Shown here one piece after another: positions 1 to 11,914 of a stretch of DNA of 64,000 nt. The notes below the pieces were generated by a model. The model was given only the letters and a program-made list of their open reading frames with translations, ran no database searches and was not told the origin of the DNA. The position numbers and the translations under genes were made by a program. Within the stretch, counting starts at the first letter, position 1. Each line of letters starts with the position of its first letter. This stretch comes from Prostheceraeus crozeri (lineage: Eukaryota; Platyhelminthes; Polycladida; Euryleptidae): NCBI GenBank assembly GCA_907163375.1, contig CAJQUW010002986.1:1244001-1308000 (forward strand), written 5' to 3'.

Positions 1-1413
1 CGGTGTCTGTGTGATAATCAAAAATGCTAACAAAATTGCACAAATAGCCACTGTGGCAAAGGAATGTTCAAAAATCCGCGGACGGAACTCGCATTGCTAC
101 GATCGCTTTAATCGAAATAATGATGAAATTAAGAGTTTTAGACCCATCATTTATTGGTACGTAGCTGCCTCGGCAGAGGAAGTGCTCAAATTATATGGCC
201 TATCAAAAAATCAAAACTTTCAAAATTTTTCACACTTTTCGTTAAAGTATATCAACAATTTTCCTGAAATTTCTATGTTAAAATTTGCAGTTACACCAAC
301 GAAAAGTGTCTGTTTGTACATTTTACTTCATCCTCTGTCACTGAATGATAACTCATTTGAAAGATCATGATCTGTAGATGATTTCTATAATAACCAGCTC
401 AACAAAATACCAATTGGTGTAACTTTTATGAGCAAAAATTCGAAAAAATGGAGTCAACACCTTAAATGTCACAATTTTACCATTGGAAATACATAGGATT
501 TTGTTATCCTCTCTATTTCTTAAAAGCAAATGATCTGATCCGGCAGACGCGAAGTTTTGCAGTAGGTTAGAGGTGTACTATGCTATGTGAAAGTTTTATG
601 TACTACCTCGTTCCCTGCACAACTTCACGCTAGCTCCCGGACTATTTCTTCAGCTATTATTTATCAGTTGTGAACTGCTAAATATCATATGCAAACTTCT
701 GAACTCTTATGCAAAAAGCCCCTGAACACCCAAAACTAGACGAGCGGGGTCCCACACGCATGTGGCTGACAGAATACTGAATAGGCTGTGCTTTGTATAG
801 GAAAAATATATTCCTAATAAAAGTCATTGCTTACATAGCACAGTTATACAAAATTCCCTTCTAGTCTAAACAATGGAAAAAAGTGGACATAGTGGAACTC
901 ATCCTCTCACTCAATTAATACAAAAATTAGCAATTGCTAGACAAATACCTGCTTCGTCCCAACATTACACTTTACATAGCAAACTAAATTATCATAACTA
1001 GTTTATGACTTGAATTATTAATTGCAAATTTTGAATATTTACGACATATGTACTTCGAAGCTTTATGAATTTTCCTGTAAATTGAATTTGTCATCTCATT
1101 TTTTTAAAATGGTTGCAATTATATTTATTGGATTGTCATACCTAAAACACCACTGTCATTCCTCGTTCATCAGCTAATTGTTTGCTTATGACATTCGAAC
1201 ACGCAATTACTTATCCTTTAAAAATCGCACAATTAGATCACAATAATGGTCATGTTTATCAAACAACCTTTGAAACAATTGAAGCTGCCGATTACTTTTA
1301 ACCATTTTGATCGCGGGCATGTCAGCCGAAAGTGATTTCTCTGATTAGTTAGTAAGCACAATCTAATTATCGTTCACATATAATAAATGCAAAAATTCCA
1401 ATAGGCCTATTTA
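1..1413. other. 5' flank of the carrier gene
   Basis: AT-rich sequence with no recognised gene. A 119-codon open frame at 11-370 has no recognisable domain. No TATA box or CpG cluster stands out before the ATG at 1414, so the promoter and any noncoding first exon remain unplaced. Confidence 0.4.
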
Positions 1414-1453
1414 ATGGATGTGACGAGTGAATTCCTTGCTGGAGGTATTGGAG
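1414..1453 (+). CDS. Carrier coding exon 1 (N-terminus)
   Basis: Reads MDVTSEFLAGGIG and then one base of a Gly codon before a consensus GTAAGA donor. The (F/V)AGxxGG pattern is the usual start of SLC25 carriers, and the phase matches the acceptor at 10382. The base context before the ATG is weak (T at -3). No other candidate first exon was found between here and exon 2. Confidence 0.75.
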
Positions 1454-4400
1454 GTAAGAGTAATTGCTTAATTATATTTTAACAAGAAAGATTAATCATC
1501 ATTCGTCCCTCAAGCAATAATTGCAGTCATTCAGAAGTCATGATTTCAGAATTCTCACAGTAAAGTACACGACCTTTCGATGGCTCTCGACACGCCTTGA
1601 TCAAGTAAATAATTACAGCGTTCAAAAATTGAATAATGATGGTTAGATTTTCATGAGTTATCATTAGGCCTATAATCGAGTATTCAAAGAAATGAATATA
1701 TGAATATATGTAGGCATCATCTGTAAAATTCACAGCACAAGCTACAATAATGCGGTCAAGAATATGTTCAAATTACATTAATGATGTTGACCAGGTGTGG
1801 TGTTTTACAATGCAGGGGTGATGATAATGGAGATTGGAGTACGAATATCAGCTTAAGAGAGAGTTTTTATATGAATGAACATCAGATTTGAAATCTGAGA
1901 CATTGAATGGATTTGGCTATGATATATTAATTATACGAACATCTTGAAGCACAGAAATTATCAATTCTAATTGCGCTTTCGTGCTTAAAATCATAAATAG
2001 CTTTAGTTTTGTTTCAATCAATCTTTTCAATCAGTTAAATCGTGTAAGTTATTAGGTCCTCATAGTTGTGCATTATTGTGTCAATGTATATTCAGATTCA
2101 TTTGCATGACGAGGTCGTTGTCGATATATCCATTTTTAAAAAGGCATTCCATCAGCAGTTAAAAATCGCATGATTCAAATTGTTATTTATTTGAATAGTA
2201 TTTGAATTTCTATGAGTTAGTCAAATATGTGTGTGATAAAGCACTATATTCCTTCGAAAATGTGATTTGTTTATGATGCAGCCATAAAGCAGGGACACTT
2301 AGGTACAGCGTCGACTCAAAAAAGTATCTGCATACACGGAAAATTTATCTATGAAAAGATTCAGTTTTTTGCGGAGATTACGTTCCCGTGGTCCAAAAAA
2401 TTAGTTGAGCACTTTTGAAAAAATTCAATATTTGCCAATTTATATACTACCGAGATGACTCTCCTAAATAAGTAGCATGAAACAAGTTGGATATCAAAAG
2501 GAATGAATATTTGCTAATAAGCATCCTAACTAAGCGGAAATGAAGCTGATTATCAAGGGAATTTCATGATCCGTATTATAATGGAAGTCTTTATGAAAAA
2601 GTCGCGATACGTGCTTTCTTGGCTGAAACTTCAAGTTTTTGAGTAAATTTTCATCGGCATGATTTTATGATTTACTAAATTCATGTTTCACTACTTGAAT
2701 CTGAATAGTGATGTGGAAACATCAACATCTTTCAAAGTTAACTGAAATTATTGTCTTTGATTATGTGATTTTGCTCTGAAAGTGGCAGGTTGCCTGTGAT
2801 ATGATCACGCTTAAGGAAATAATCTTGAGGTTGAGCATGAAAGCAATGGGAACCCATCGAATTGCTAATTTAACAAACATTAAATCTTCAATGGTGTCAT
2901 GACACTGAGTATCTGTAAAATACCATCATTCCTTCTGCATTGCAATCATGATCACTCAATTCCGTGGTCCAAACTGCAAAAATTTGCATATCTCACATTT
3001 GGAAACAATTCCGACTGCATCCCCCTCGAGTTCATTTAATAATATCGAAAGTGTATACACATTGGGGATTTAATAAATGCGGAGTTACCACTTCACCTAA
3101 TATACCTACTCTATGGATGCATACTGCATGCAACACATGGAAAACGCAACATATTTTTAGAAACAAGAATCCCATCAAATTCGAAGAGTCCGCCTCTCTT
3201 GTGTAGTTGTATAATTCTGATCACTGCTCTCAGTGCTATCACTGTAAATCGCTCAAACCAATCACATACGAAGGATGCATACCAAAATTTTTTTTTTGGT
3301 GTATATCTGTATTCTCTTGGTATATATTTGTATGCCTCTCGTATGTTATTTCAAATGTGGTATGCTTTACATACTAAAGCTATACCAGCACAATGTTAAA
3401 AGAAAGCATCAATCATGTCCAAAGTATGTTGACTTAAGGCCTTTTGTCAATAAAGATCACACTAATGTTACTACTGTTTCGTAAGTAGTAAGATAATGAC
3501 ATTCAATAGTCAAACTTACAATACTGAATTCGATTTTGATGCATGTAAGTTTAAGGCATTTCATGAATAATCAATAAGTATTCAGCCATCAACAATTATG
3601 CATTATGTAATTTTCAAAATAAGCGTATTATCAATCCGAAATAAAAACACATCATAATTCATGAACGCAAAAATAGTTATGTTTGAGATATATAAGTCAA
3701 CTTGATTTCATGAAAGATGTCGTTTATATGAATTGCTGTTTATCAGCTTGGTTCAGAAAGTAGAACTAACGAAACGTCCTGTTACAGTTGCTAGACAAGA
3801 AGCAGCGACGATAACCTTGTGGAGCATAAAGTTCACAATAAATCTAATTAAATATCACTCTATCAAACAAAAAGTATTCACAACTGGTATTACTGAAAAA
3901 AGTTATTTTACAGTAGTATGCAATACATATAATTTTTTGCTATGTGACTTAAAGATGCTCATACTAAACACATACGAATGAAGAACAATTTTCATAGGGT
4001 CTCGTATATAAAACATACCAACAACTCGTATTTCAGTGTAAAACAGCCAATCACAGATAGAATAGTTCGTATCGCTACATACCAATCACATACGAAAGTA
4101 AGTGAGATGTGGTATGAAAAACATACCAGATCTCGTATCTAGTATTTTCGTATCTAGCGACTTACAGTGACATCGGAGAAACTCGGAGACATTTTCAGAA
4201 GCGGATCAATGAACACATAAAAGGCAATATTTGTACTAAATCTGAAATATCCATGCGCATACATCCTCCATCAGCCCGAAATTTCAAAATCATGATGAAA
4301 ACAAATTACTCAAAAAATAGCAGAGACACTGATGATCAAGGGATACAATGGACCATTAATGAATAATCACACGACATCAGAATTTTTTATTCTTTTTCAT

Positions 4401-7400
4401 CTGCATTCATAGCTTATCATCTGCATTCATGCTGATAGCTATTTAGCTATCACTTTCCTTTTTAATTGTGATCTCTATGGCTGTTAGAAAGCTACAGGTT
4501 ATCCAATATTTCTATTAAGTACTGCTAGAATTTAAGTTTAAAATCAACAAGACTATGTTCATCAGTTCACTGTTAATTTGCCACTGAAGATGGTCATGTT
4601 TGATGACTGTAACATATTTGGTGACAATAAAGAATATAGTAAAATGAAGAATTATTTTAATTTGTTAGTTTTTAAACTAATAGCTAACAAAATAAAATAA
4701 CTCATCAAAAATTCTATTCAATAATCAGCAGTAGGGCTTTTGACATAAATCATAATGTGATCGTCTTTTTAAGGAAGCAGTAGGAATCTGTCCTTGAACC
4801 TCGACTCGTCCTTGAACCTCGAATCAGTCCTTGTCCCTGTCACAACTTCGGTTGACCCCTTAGTGAGCGGTCGTCCCATCTTCCTCTCGCTCGGTAAATC
4901 TGTGCATCTCGACAAATAACTTCGCTTCACATCAATCCCTGGGCTTCAAGTGTAAAGCTTGGTATCTTTCGACTGGAAATCGTCTAGTCTTGAATTTGTG
5001 CTACATCGTTTTCTTCATCGATCATCGCCTACGTTTGAATTTAAAAATTTTCGTCACTTACTAATTCGTGCTGAGTCACAGTATGTGTCATGTGGTCTGT
5101 CTCTCTCTTAGTTTGCCTCGTCCTGTGTTTTCCCTTCATGGCTTCACCGGAACCCAGGCTGCATTACTCGCGAGCTGAGCTACAAAGACTTCGCCACTCG
5201 GATTTCCCCATCACACGCAAGACACGACCTACATCAATGGACACGACGCACTTTGTGGTATTTTAAAATTCTCCGTTCATCTCCTGCTGCCGCCCTACCT
5301 GTTTCCCCCTCCTTTATCTCTCTCGATGGCTCTGTTCCGGATGTTGCGCAATGTCTGCTGACCAAGGAGTTGAAATCATCTACATCGCTTGCACATGCTT
5401 TCAATTCGATCAAATATCATTCACGGAATCGCTTCATCTTCCCCAATGCTGCCAAGTTCGTCAAAATGGCTAAACAACGCGTGTCTAAGCAAGTTTATAT
5501 TCCTACTCCATCATTATTGCTATTCAATGCTAGGTCTCTCATGAACAAGACTGATGACCACGTTTACGAGTCTCTAAATATCTTTCGTGCTGATCGCCAG
5601 CAGAATGCTGGTGGTGTAGCCCTTTTTGTGAAATCAGGTCTCGATGTTACTGATTTCAGCGTTATCTCTTTACCTGATATAAGATCTAATCTGTTATGTT
5701 GCCGCATTGCTCATTTCGATGCTTTTATTGTCGTTATCTACCATCCATACTGGGGTCAAGTTAAGGCTCATGCCTCTGTTATTGATGCATTGCAAGATGT
5801 TTTTGATTCTCGCAATGAACCCCATTTCATTTTATGTGGTGATGTTAATGACCACCGTGATGCGTCACAATTTGCCCGACTTTTTTGTAGATAACAACCT
5901 GTCCCAGCTAGTTAAGGTTTCCACTCGCGGCAATAACATTCTAGACTTGTTGCCACAACTCAACTTTCCAAATTTCTGTCCCCCACTCTCCTTGCTCCTC
6001 TTGGTCGGTCTGACCACAAGGGCGTTCTCCTTAAACCCACGATTTTGAAGCCCGTTGTAACTACCAAAGTTAAGGTTAGATCCTGCTCTCCCTCATCCTT
6101 TGCAGCCTGTTGGCAAACTCTCGCAAACATTGATTGGTTCACCTCTTGTCTCAATTCTGATGACATTGATGAGGTTGTTTTCAAATTTGAAGATATTCTG
6201 TGGTCTTGCTTCTACAACTATTTTCCTGAAAAAAACTGTCAGGATGAGGAGCTCGGATCCTCCTTGGATCTCTCCTGCTTTGAAAGCTATCTCTGACGCT
6301 TGTGATGTTGCCTTGAATAAAGGTAATAATGGGAAGTACCTTCCTCTTCGAGAGAAATTTTTGAAAGATAGTTGTAGGGCCAAAGTGAAGCACATTTCCT
6401 AATTCAATTCTGTTGCGAATTCGGACAGATAGAAGGCTATTAAGCATCAGTTGAACAAAAAATCGCCATCTTGTCCGATCGACCAAACTACTGCCACTGC
6501 CTTAAATGATCAATTCCATGCGGCCTTTTCCCCTGATGATATTCATAATTTCTCAGAACATCGTGCTCATTCTGCTTGGTCAGGAACGTCCATCACTGAG
6601 AGCTTGGTTCACAATCTAGTGATGAAGAGTAAAACTAATTCACACGGTCCAGATGAATTACCTGGCTTCTTCTTTAGGAACTTCTCCCTTGTCCTTGTTT
6701 CTCCCATTACGATTATGTATAATCGTTGTCTTGAGAATGCCTACTTCACAGATAGTTGGAAGAGGGCTAATATCACACCAATTCCGAAGGGTAAGAGCGA
6801 ATTCAGAGCCATCTCCATTCTTCCCTTCCTTGGCAAAATCTTTGAACGTATTTTACGTGATATTGTATTATTACCATCTTTACAGAAGAAACTCAATCCC
6901 CGTCAGTTTGGCTACATCTCTAACGGATTTGGCGGGTGTTCCAACGCACTGCTAGCTATTCGTCTCTCTATCCTACAGCACGTGTCTCTGTTTGCTTCTC
7001 GCTGTGCCAGAGTTGTCGCTTTCAATTTTTCAAAAGCATTTGATACCCTTAGCCATAATTTGATTTTGAAATCCCTCTCCCAGAGCTTTGGCTGCCACCC
7101 CCAGGTTGTTCGCCTGATTGCGAGTTTTTTGTCTGATCGGGTACAGCATGTTAATGTTGGTAATTGTTCCACCCATTGGAAGTGCGTGACCAGCGGTGTT
7201 CCACAGGGTTCGGTTCTTGGTCCTACACTGTTCATTTTAATGATTGATGACTTACCTGATTTCCGGAATGTTGAATTTGTAGCTTACGCATATGATATCA
7301 CGATGATTCATCTCCTCACTGAAGATATCGTTGACACTACTCAAGATTTTGTTGACGAATTTGTTTCATGGTCTACCAGGAAAAAACTGTATATTAATGT

Positions 7401-10400
7401 GCAAAAAACCAAGTCTATGACTGTCTCTCGTAAATGTGACTTCTCCATTACTTCTCCGATCTCCGTGCACGCAAATATTATTGACAAAGTTCATCATTTG
7501 AAGACCTTTTCTCATGTTTTCATTGGGTGACTTTCTCATGATCTGTCACGGAATGTTTATTTGCATGATCTGTTTAACAAATGCTGTCGTTCACTTTCTT
7601 CAGTAAAACGTCTCAAATGCAACAATAATAATGAAGCAATCATTTGGCAAGCTTACACTGGCCTCGTTTTTTGCCCTGTGGCATATGCTTGGTCAGTTAT
7701 TTGTGACATCCCGCATTTTTTGTTTAAGAAGCTTGAGATGCTAGATCGTGTAGTGAGACGATGGACTCCCTACCTTAAGAAACCCTGTTTTGGTGATATG
7801 GTTAACAATATTTGCATAAAAATGATCAGAAAGATAAGAAACGCATCCCCTTTGCAAATTTTTTATTGTGAGACACTGTGACTCCCATATGTCTGTTCGT
7901 CATCAAAGAGTTTTGTTACCGCAGCAAAGAAAACTGAAATGCTACAACAACTCCTTTGTGAAATTTTCCAGCTATTCATGAAGTTACTAGGGTTTTCTTG
8001 TGAAATTTTTGCGTCGTTTTATTTGTCCGATGCACACCCTGTCATATACCGCCCGCAGTATTGACTGAAGTTTTATTTTTCTTTCTTTTCTTTCTTGAAA
8101 TATCATTCTTCACCTATCTAGTGTGTTTTACAGGAGGTTATTTACAATACGGCGGAGATAAATCAATTAGGTTTATCTCATAAGGAGAATTATGGCGGAG
8201 ATAAATTAGATTAATCTCCTAAGGATCAACCCATGGTTACGACTACCCCATTTACCCCATTACTGCCGCATTATTCTCCACTTCGAAGACACAGATTCAA
8301 ACCCAGAAGATACACCAAAGTACATGTATTTGTCAACGTTGTCAAATCTTCGGACGATCCATTTAGTTTGCCACGCCTCCAACACTTTTCTTCATCCTCG
8401 AGTGTTATGACGTCAGCTTGCTGCTTTGTAGATATTCCGAAACCAATGCTTTGTAATCGTCTCATTTCTCCATCCAATGTGTTCCTGATCTTCATGAACT
8501 TGTCATCATTCAGCAACTTGACGTTCCTGTCGTGCCGGCAGAGGCCCATCTGCAGCATCAATACCATTCCTTTTAATGATGTACTTCGATAGGCTTGACC
8601 ATCTGTTCTCCTCGCTTCTAGTATAAAGAGAGAAATCAGTCGGTTTAATTCCTCGTCATTGTAGTCAGGTAAGTCTTTTACTGGAAGATGTTTTGATACA
8701 GACAGTCTATTGTGTCGATTCCTTGTTTTCAACCAATCCATAAACAGCTTCTCCGTCTGCTCAATTCTTCTTATACTCTTCGAACTATACGCTTTCCTGA
8801 ATCTTTCCTCGGATTCATCTTCTTCAACGAAATTATATCTCAAATAGTCAATCAACGAATCATCGAACGTATCCTCTGGGTCAAACATGCCGGATGAACT
8901 TTTCATTTCACAATGGTCACAAACCGCTCTCTCAATTCATTTATTCAGCGCTGACCACATCTCACAGAGATGAATGTGCAACAAATCAAGTCGTGAAATC
9001 ATGTGCGTGTTTTGTGTGCCGCTGTAATGTGCACATCATGACATACACACACTACCGCTTGCTGCATGACGTCATTAATGTGTAGCTATGTGAAGAAGTT
9101 AGTTACACTCCTCATGCGGCGGAGGTAAATTGCAGCAACTCGGATTTGATCCGCGAATCCTCGTAGCTGACTAATTTACCTCCTTGCACTCGGAATTAAA
9201 ACTATTACTTTACCTCCTCAGCAGAATAATAGAACTTAGTGTACACAATTCCATCACTATTCAACAACATAATTTCAGATTTGAATAACACACTTTTTAT
9301 TTATTGACACAATGCCTTCAATTCATTTGGTCACTGTTAAAAATCAAACTTCTTGTGATTATTTAGAGAAACACAATGATTGTGAACAATTGTGGACCCG
9401 AGTTGTTCTCAGTTCTTGTCAACTTTATTGTTTGACTAATCAACTAATCAATGACAGGCAAGAGTTGGAGCGCTTAAAACGTTTAACCGCTTAACCAACA
9501 AAATACCAAAGAATCTGTTAGAAAGCTTAATTATGCACCCCTTTAGAGCGGAAGAAGTATTTGCTAACTACTCGATCGAATTATCATCAAGTAGTCAATA
9601 CCATGTACTAATCCAGTAGAAAACAACATCTTCAAAACAATGAATTAATTCATCAAAACAACAGTTTAATGACAATGAAGAAAAAACAAGGAATTGACTA
9701 ATTGTCGGGAAGTGCTAGATTTTTCACTCAGTCAGAGCTGTAGTTTAAAAACAGTATTGCGTTTGCCGTTCTCTCCGTTAAACGCATTCTTTTTTATTGA
9801 ATATCTTTCCAGGCGCGGAGAACAAGCGCTCACTGCTCGCCGATGTAGACTGAAGGGTGAGGTACCTTTTGGCGAGTTTATGCAGTTTTGAAAATGAACA
9901 TACATTAGCTCTCCACCAATTCAGCGAGTCAACTTCGAGATTCGAGGTAATAACCTCGTAATTGTGCATTTTTTGAAAAGATCCTGGTTGTTTTGATGTT
10001 GTGTTGCTTGCCAAAAGTATTGATAGTCGATTTTCATGTTTTATTGTGTACGGCAAAATTTGTGAGTAATTTAGCACCTGAAGGATGAAAAATACATTTT
10101 GTGCTGCTGGAAAACAATTTCAGCTTGGGTCCAAAGTTCCTCAAAACAACCCACTTATTTTCTTCAAAATTCGATGTACTATTTCAAACGCAGCCAATAT
10201 TCTATGTGAGCACATCCTTGATGTCTGAAATTGTTGTAGGAAGTCAACCTCACTAGCTCACAGTTTGCCAGTTCCTAAACTGTATGTTTTAACATAGGCC
10301 TAATTTTGACTAGGAACACTGTACAGCATATATAATGGCATATCATTTGTTTTATATAAATGACTCCACATTTATTCACAGGCACTCTTGGAATCCTTGT

Positions 10401-11914
10401 TGGCCATCCTTTTGAAACAACAAAGGTTGTTCTACAAATTGCTAAACAAAAACAAGAAAGCAGCATCGTTTCAAGTTTCCGCACAGTTCAGCGACATGGG
10501 TTGATAAAGGGATTTTATCGTGGCCTGTCTTTCCCTTTGATGTCTGCTGGACTTTTGAACGCAATATATTTTGGAGCTTACACACGCACATTGTCAATTA
10601 TTGGAGACGATCATGGTTACATTGGCATTGCATTCGCTGGCATGATTGCTGGGATGGCTCAGTTTCCTGTTAATGCACCGATAGAAATGACGAAGACAAC
10701 AATACAGTCGCAATTATATCGTGGAAAAGGTAATTAAGAGAAGGTAGGAATTGCCGAAACACATTTTATTAGCCTCATTCTAATCAGATTAGTATTACCC
10801 TTAAAAGTTATGTTAACGATATTTGCGGTGTTAATCTTCATCTTTGACTTGTCTTTGGATCGTATCCGATCAAGGCCTACTGAAATCTAGTGACTGTTCA
10901 TTGAAGTTTTTAATGGTTACTTCCACAGGAATTGATTGGTGTCATTGAATAATTGCAATTAATTGATTGCTGCTATCAGCAATTTGGTGTGATTAAGCAA
11001 TATAGCTCGATTTAGCATTATATCCTAAAGTTCGGTTCAGAAATAGAATTTTCTTTTTGATTTTAATCGCTTCTATGATTCGTAGTCATAGATAATGTCT
11101 ACCTTGGCGTTCTATTTCAAAATCCAATCATTTTCGTCGCTGTATATATTCATTATACATTGCTTACCTTTGTTTTGATGTGTTCTTGCTTGACCGTATT
11201 CGTGGGTCAAATCGTCCTTTCGCTTCGCTAAGATAGCCGATCCGAATTTAACTTTTTCTATCCGACAAGCAGAACTGAATCGAATTTAAGGATAACATGA
11301 CATTTTACTCTATCTTAGAGCAATTGACTGACTGATGTATCTCATTGGCTGCAGTGATTACCAAGCAGCAAATGGTGTCGATATACATGTACTTGCATAA
11401 TAGGGATTTATTGATTCAAAGACATGCTGATTTTTAATATGTCTTCATATTCGCAGGTCAATTAGCATATTTCAAGGGTCCAATCGAATGCTTTTCTACT
11501 TTGGTGAGAACTGGAGGATTAAGAAGAGTATATCACGGCGGAATGGCGCTGGCTTTTCGTGATGTCCCTACCTATGCAATGTACCCCTTAACTTACGAGT
11601 ACTTTATGCCATTATTTCGCATTTGGGGACTCGGTGAAAACGCAGCTTCTCTTCTCGCGGGTGGAGTGGCTGGATCTGTGACTTGGACATTAGCAACACC
11701 TGCAGATGTTATAAAAAACCGCATACAATCAGATCCAACCGGACAGATCTATCGATCGTATTGGCATTGTATAATGGACACATTTAGGGAAGACGGTATT
11801 AGAACATTTACTCGTGGACTGTTGATTGTAAATATTAGAGCATTTGTTGTGAATGCAGTGACTTTCTGGGGATGGAATGCCAGTTTACAAATGATGAGGA
11901 GATTAAATATTTAG
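1414..11914 (+). CDS. SLC25A45/47/48-type mitochondrial carrier, 3 coding exons
   Basis: This is a solute carrier of the mitochondrial inner membrane. Exons 1414-1453, 10382-10729 and 11457-11914 join in phase (1 nt plus 2 nt at both junctions) to give 281 residues, close to the roughly 290 of the family. Three carrier signatures follow the usual spacing: PFETTK at residues 23-28, PIEMTK at 113-118 and PADVIK at 211-216, each opening a repeat of about 95 residues with two membrane helices. The stretch LSFPLMSAGLLNAIYFG, the FRDVPT motif near residue 163 and FVVNAVTFWGWN near the end match the SLC25A45/47/48 branch better than SLC25A20 or A29. Members of this branch are thought to move amino-acid or carnitine-type substrates; the substrate here cannot be read from the sequence. 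The first two signatures lack the final basic residue of the Px[DE]xx[KR]x[KR] pattern. The short first exon was placed by phase and by the family N-terminus and lies 8.9 kb upstream. No clear poly(A) signal was seen just after the stop. Confidence 0.88.
2283..3117 (+). repeat. Dispersed 0.85-kb repeat, copy A
   Basis: Matches 22018-23246 in the same orientation over nearly its whole length, from the shared block CGTCGACTCAAA near the start through ATATCAAAAGGAAT to ACACATTGGG near the end. No open frame of note, no terminal repeats and no poly(A) were seen, so the class is unknown. Copy B carries about 0.4 kb of extra sequence. Confidence 0.7.
4505..4605 (+). repeat. Half copy of an inverted-repeat element
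   Basis: The segment from TTTCTATTAAG to CACTGTTAATTTGCCACTGA matches the right half of the inverted-repeat element at 44060-44239. No left arm is present here. Confidence 0.55.
4787..8100 (+). mobile_element. Dead APE-type LINE (CR1/jockey-like)
   Basis: A non-LTR retrotransposon inserted in sense orientation in carrier intron 1. The start is estimated from a C-rich leader with the direct repeat TCCTTGAACCTCGA near 4790. An apurinic endonuclease domain follows (about 5500-6045): FNARSLMNKT, GGVALFVKSG, CGDVND and, after a frame change, SDHKGVLLKP, which is the catalytic SDH block. About 60 residues between the first two blocks are missing. The reverse transcriptase occupies 6451-7530 with SGVPQGSVLGP intact, but the catalytic Asp of DFSKAFD is Asn and the YADD box reads YAYD. 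The C-terminal part continues in another frame to about 7880. The 3' end is a T/C-rich tract near 8070-8100. Frameshifts and lost catalytic residues show it cannot move itself. The clade is tentative. Confidence 0.85.
6451..7530 (+). pseudogene. Reverse transcriptase ORF of the LINE
   Basis: A 359-codon frame covering most of the RT palm and fingers. Landmarks are ITPIPKGKSEFRAISILPF (motif 1/2), NFSKAFDTLSH near residue 192 (motif A, first Asp replaced by Asn), SGVPQGSVLGP near residue 249 (motif B) and AYAYD near residue 277 (motif C, usually YADD). Two catalytic aspartates are therefore lost, although the frame stays open, which suggests moderate age. Confidence 0.85.
8131..9225 (-). mobile_element. 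Crypton-like tyrosine-recombinase element, truncated
   Basis: The bounds are set by motif clusters on each side of the minus-strand frame 8271-8906. The ends read AGGAGGTTATTTAC at 8132 and, inverted, AGGAGGTAAAG near 9217. Between each end and the gene lie several copies of GGAGRTAAAT in both orientations (near 8152, 8171, 8193, 8215, 9116 and 9170). Classical Cryptons lack terminal inverted repeats, so these ends are unusual. No target duplication could be identified. The element lies just past the LINE's 3' end. Confidence 0.55.
8271..8906 (-). pseudogene. DUF3504/Crypton-type tyrosine recombinase, N-terminal part
   Basis: 211 codons. An acidic N-terminus (DPEDTFDDSLIDYLRYNF) is followed by a core-binding-like helical region (QTEKLFMDWLKTRNRH near residue 50, then ARRTDGQAYRSTSLKGMV and LLNDDKFMKIRNTLDGEM) and the start of the catalytic fold ending LVYLLGLNLCLRSGE. 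This is the pattern of the Crypton-derived domain found in ZMYM2-4, QRICH1 and KIAA1958 and in many invertebrate transposons. The LRSGE block sits at the first catalytic Arg. The frame stops directly after it, so the HxxR and Tyr parts of the active site are absent. It is either an internally deleted copy or a truncated relic; an intron is less likely because no donor lies before the stop. Confidence 0.72.
9778..10077 (-). pseudogene. hAT transposase C-terminal dimerisation domain relic
   Basis: A minus-strand frame ending in the block VDSLNWWRANVCSFSKLHKL, then LAKRYLTLQSTSASSERLFS and APGKIFNKK. This is the hAT C-terminal dimerisation domain (hATC): an acidic or polar lead, a WW pair, then the A-SSERxFS motif and a final basic stretch. 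Only this end of the transposase is present. The upstream part of the frame has no match by eye, and no flanking terminal repeats were found. Any BED finger or DDE core would lie toward higher coordinates and is gone. Confidence 0.8.
10382..10729 (+). CDS. Carrier coding exon 2
   Basis: Preceded by an acceptor ending TTCACAG and followed by a GTAATT donor. It encodes residues 14-129: carrier repeat 1 (GHPFETTK onward, then GFYRGLSFP) and the start of repeat 2 (FAGMIAGMAQ, PIEMTK). The apparent ATG at 10360 lies in the intron before the acceptor and is not the start. Confidence 0.9.
10730..11456 (+). other. Carrier intron 2 (727 bp)
   Basis: Begins GTAATT and ends TTCGCAG. Contains AATTGCAATTAATTGATTG near 10940, a string shared with the hAT-like elements in gene 2, but nothing else recognised. 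Confidence 0.8.
11457..11914 (+). CDS. Carrier coding exon 3 (C-terminus)
   Basis: Acceptor TATTCGCAG precedes it and a TAG stop ends it at 11914. It encodes residues 130-281: the rest of repeat 2 (VYHGGMALAFRDVPT) and all of repeat 3 (LLAGGVAGS, PADVIKNRIQ, TRGLLIVNIRAF). Confidence 0.92.

Larger units (their letters stand above)
1454..10381 (+). other. Carrier intron 1 (8.9 kb)
   Basis: Begins GTAAGA and ends TTCACAG. It holds, in order, copy A of a dispersed repeat (2283-3117), half of an inverted-repeat element (4505-4605), a LINE (about 4787-8100), a Crypton-like fragment (about 8131-9225) and a hAT transposase tail (9778-10077). The rest (1454-2282, 3118-4504, 9226-9777) is AT-rich with nothing recognised. 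Confidence 0.75.

Noticed and set aside
11-370. 119-codon plus-strand frame as a gene
   Set aside because: No domain, no splice context and no codon pattern distinct from surrounding AT-rich DNA.
10360-10381. ATG at 10360 as the start of the carrier
   Set aside because: It lies before a good acceptor, would lack the conserved N-terminal AGxxGG, and a phase-matched first exon exists at 1414.
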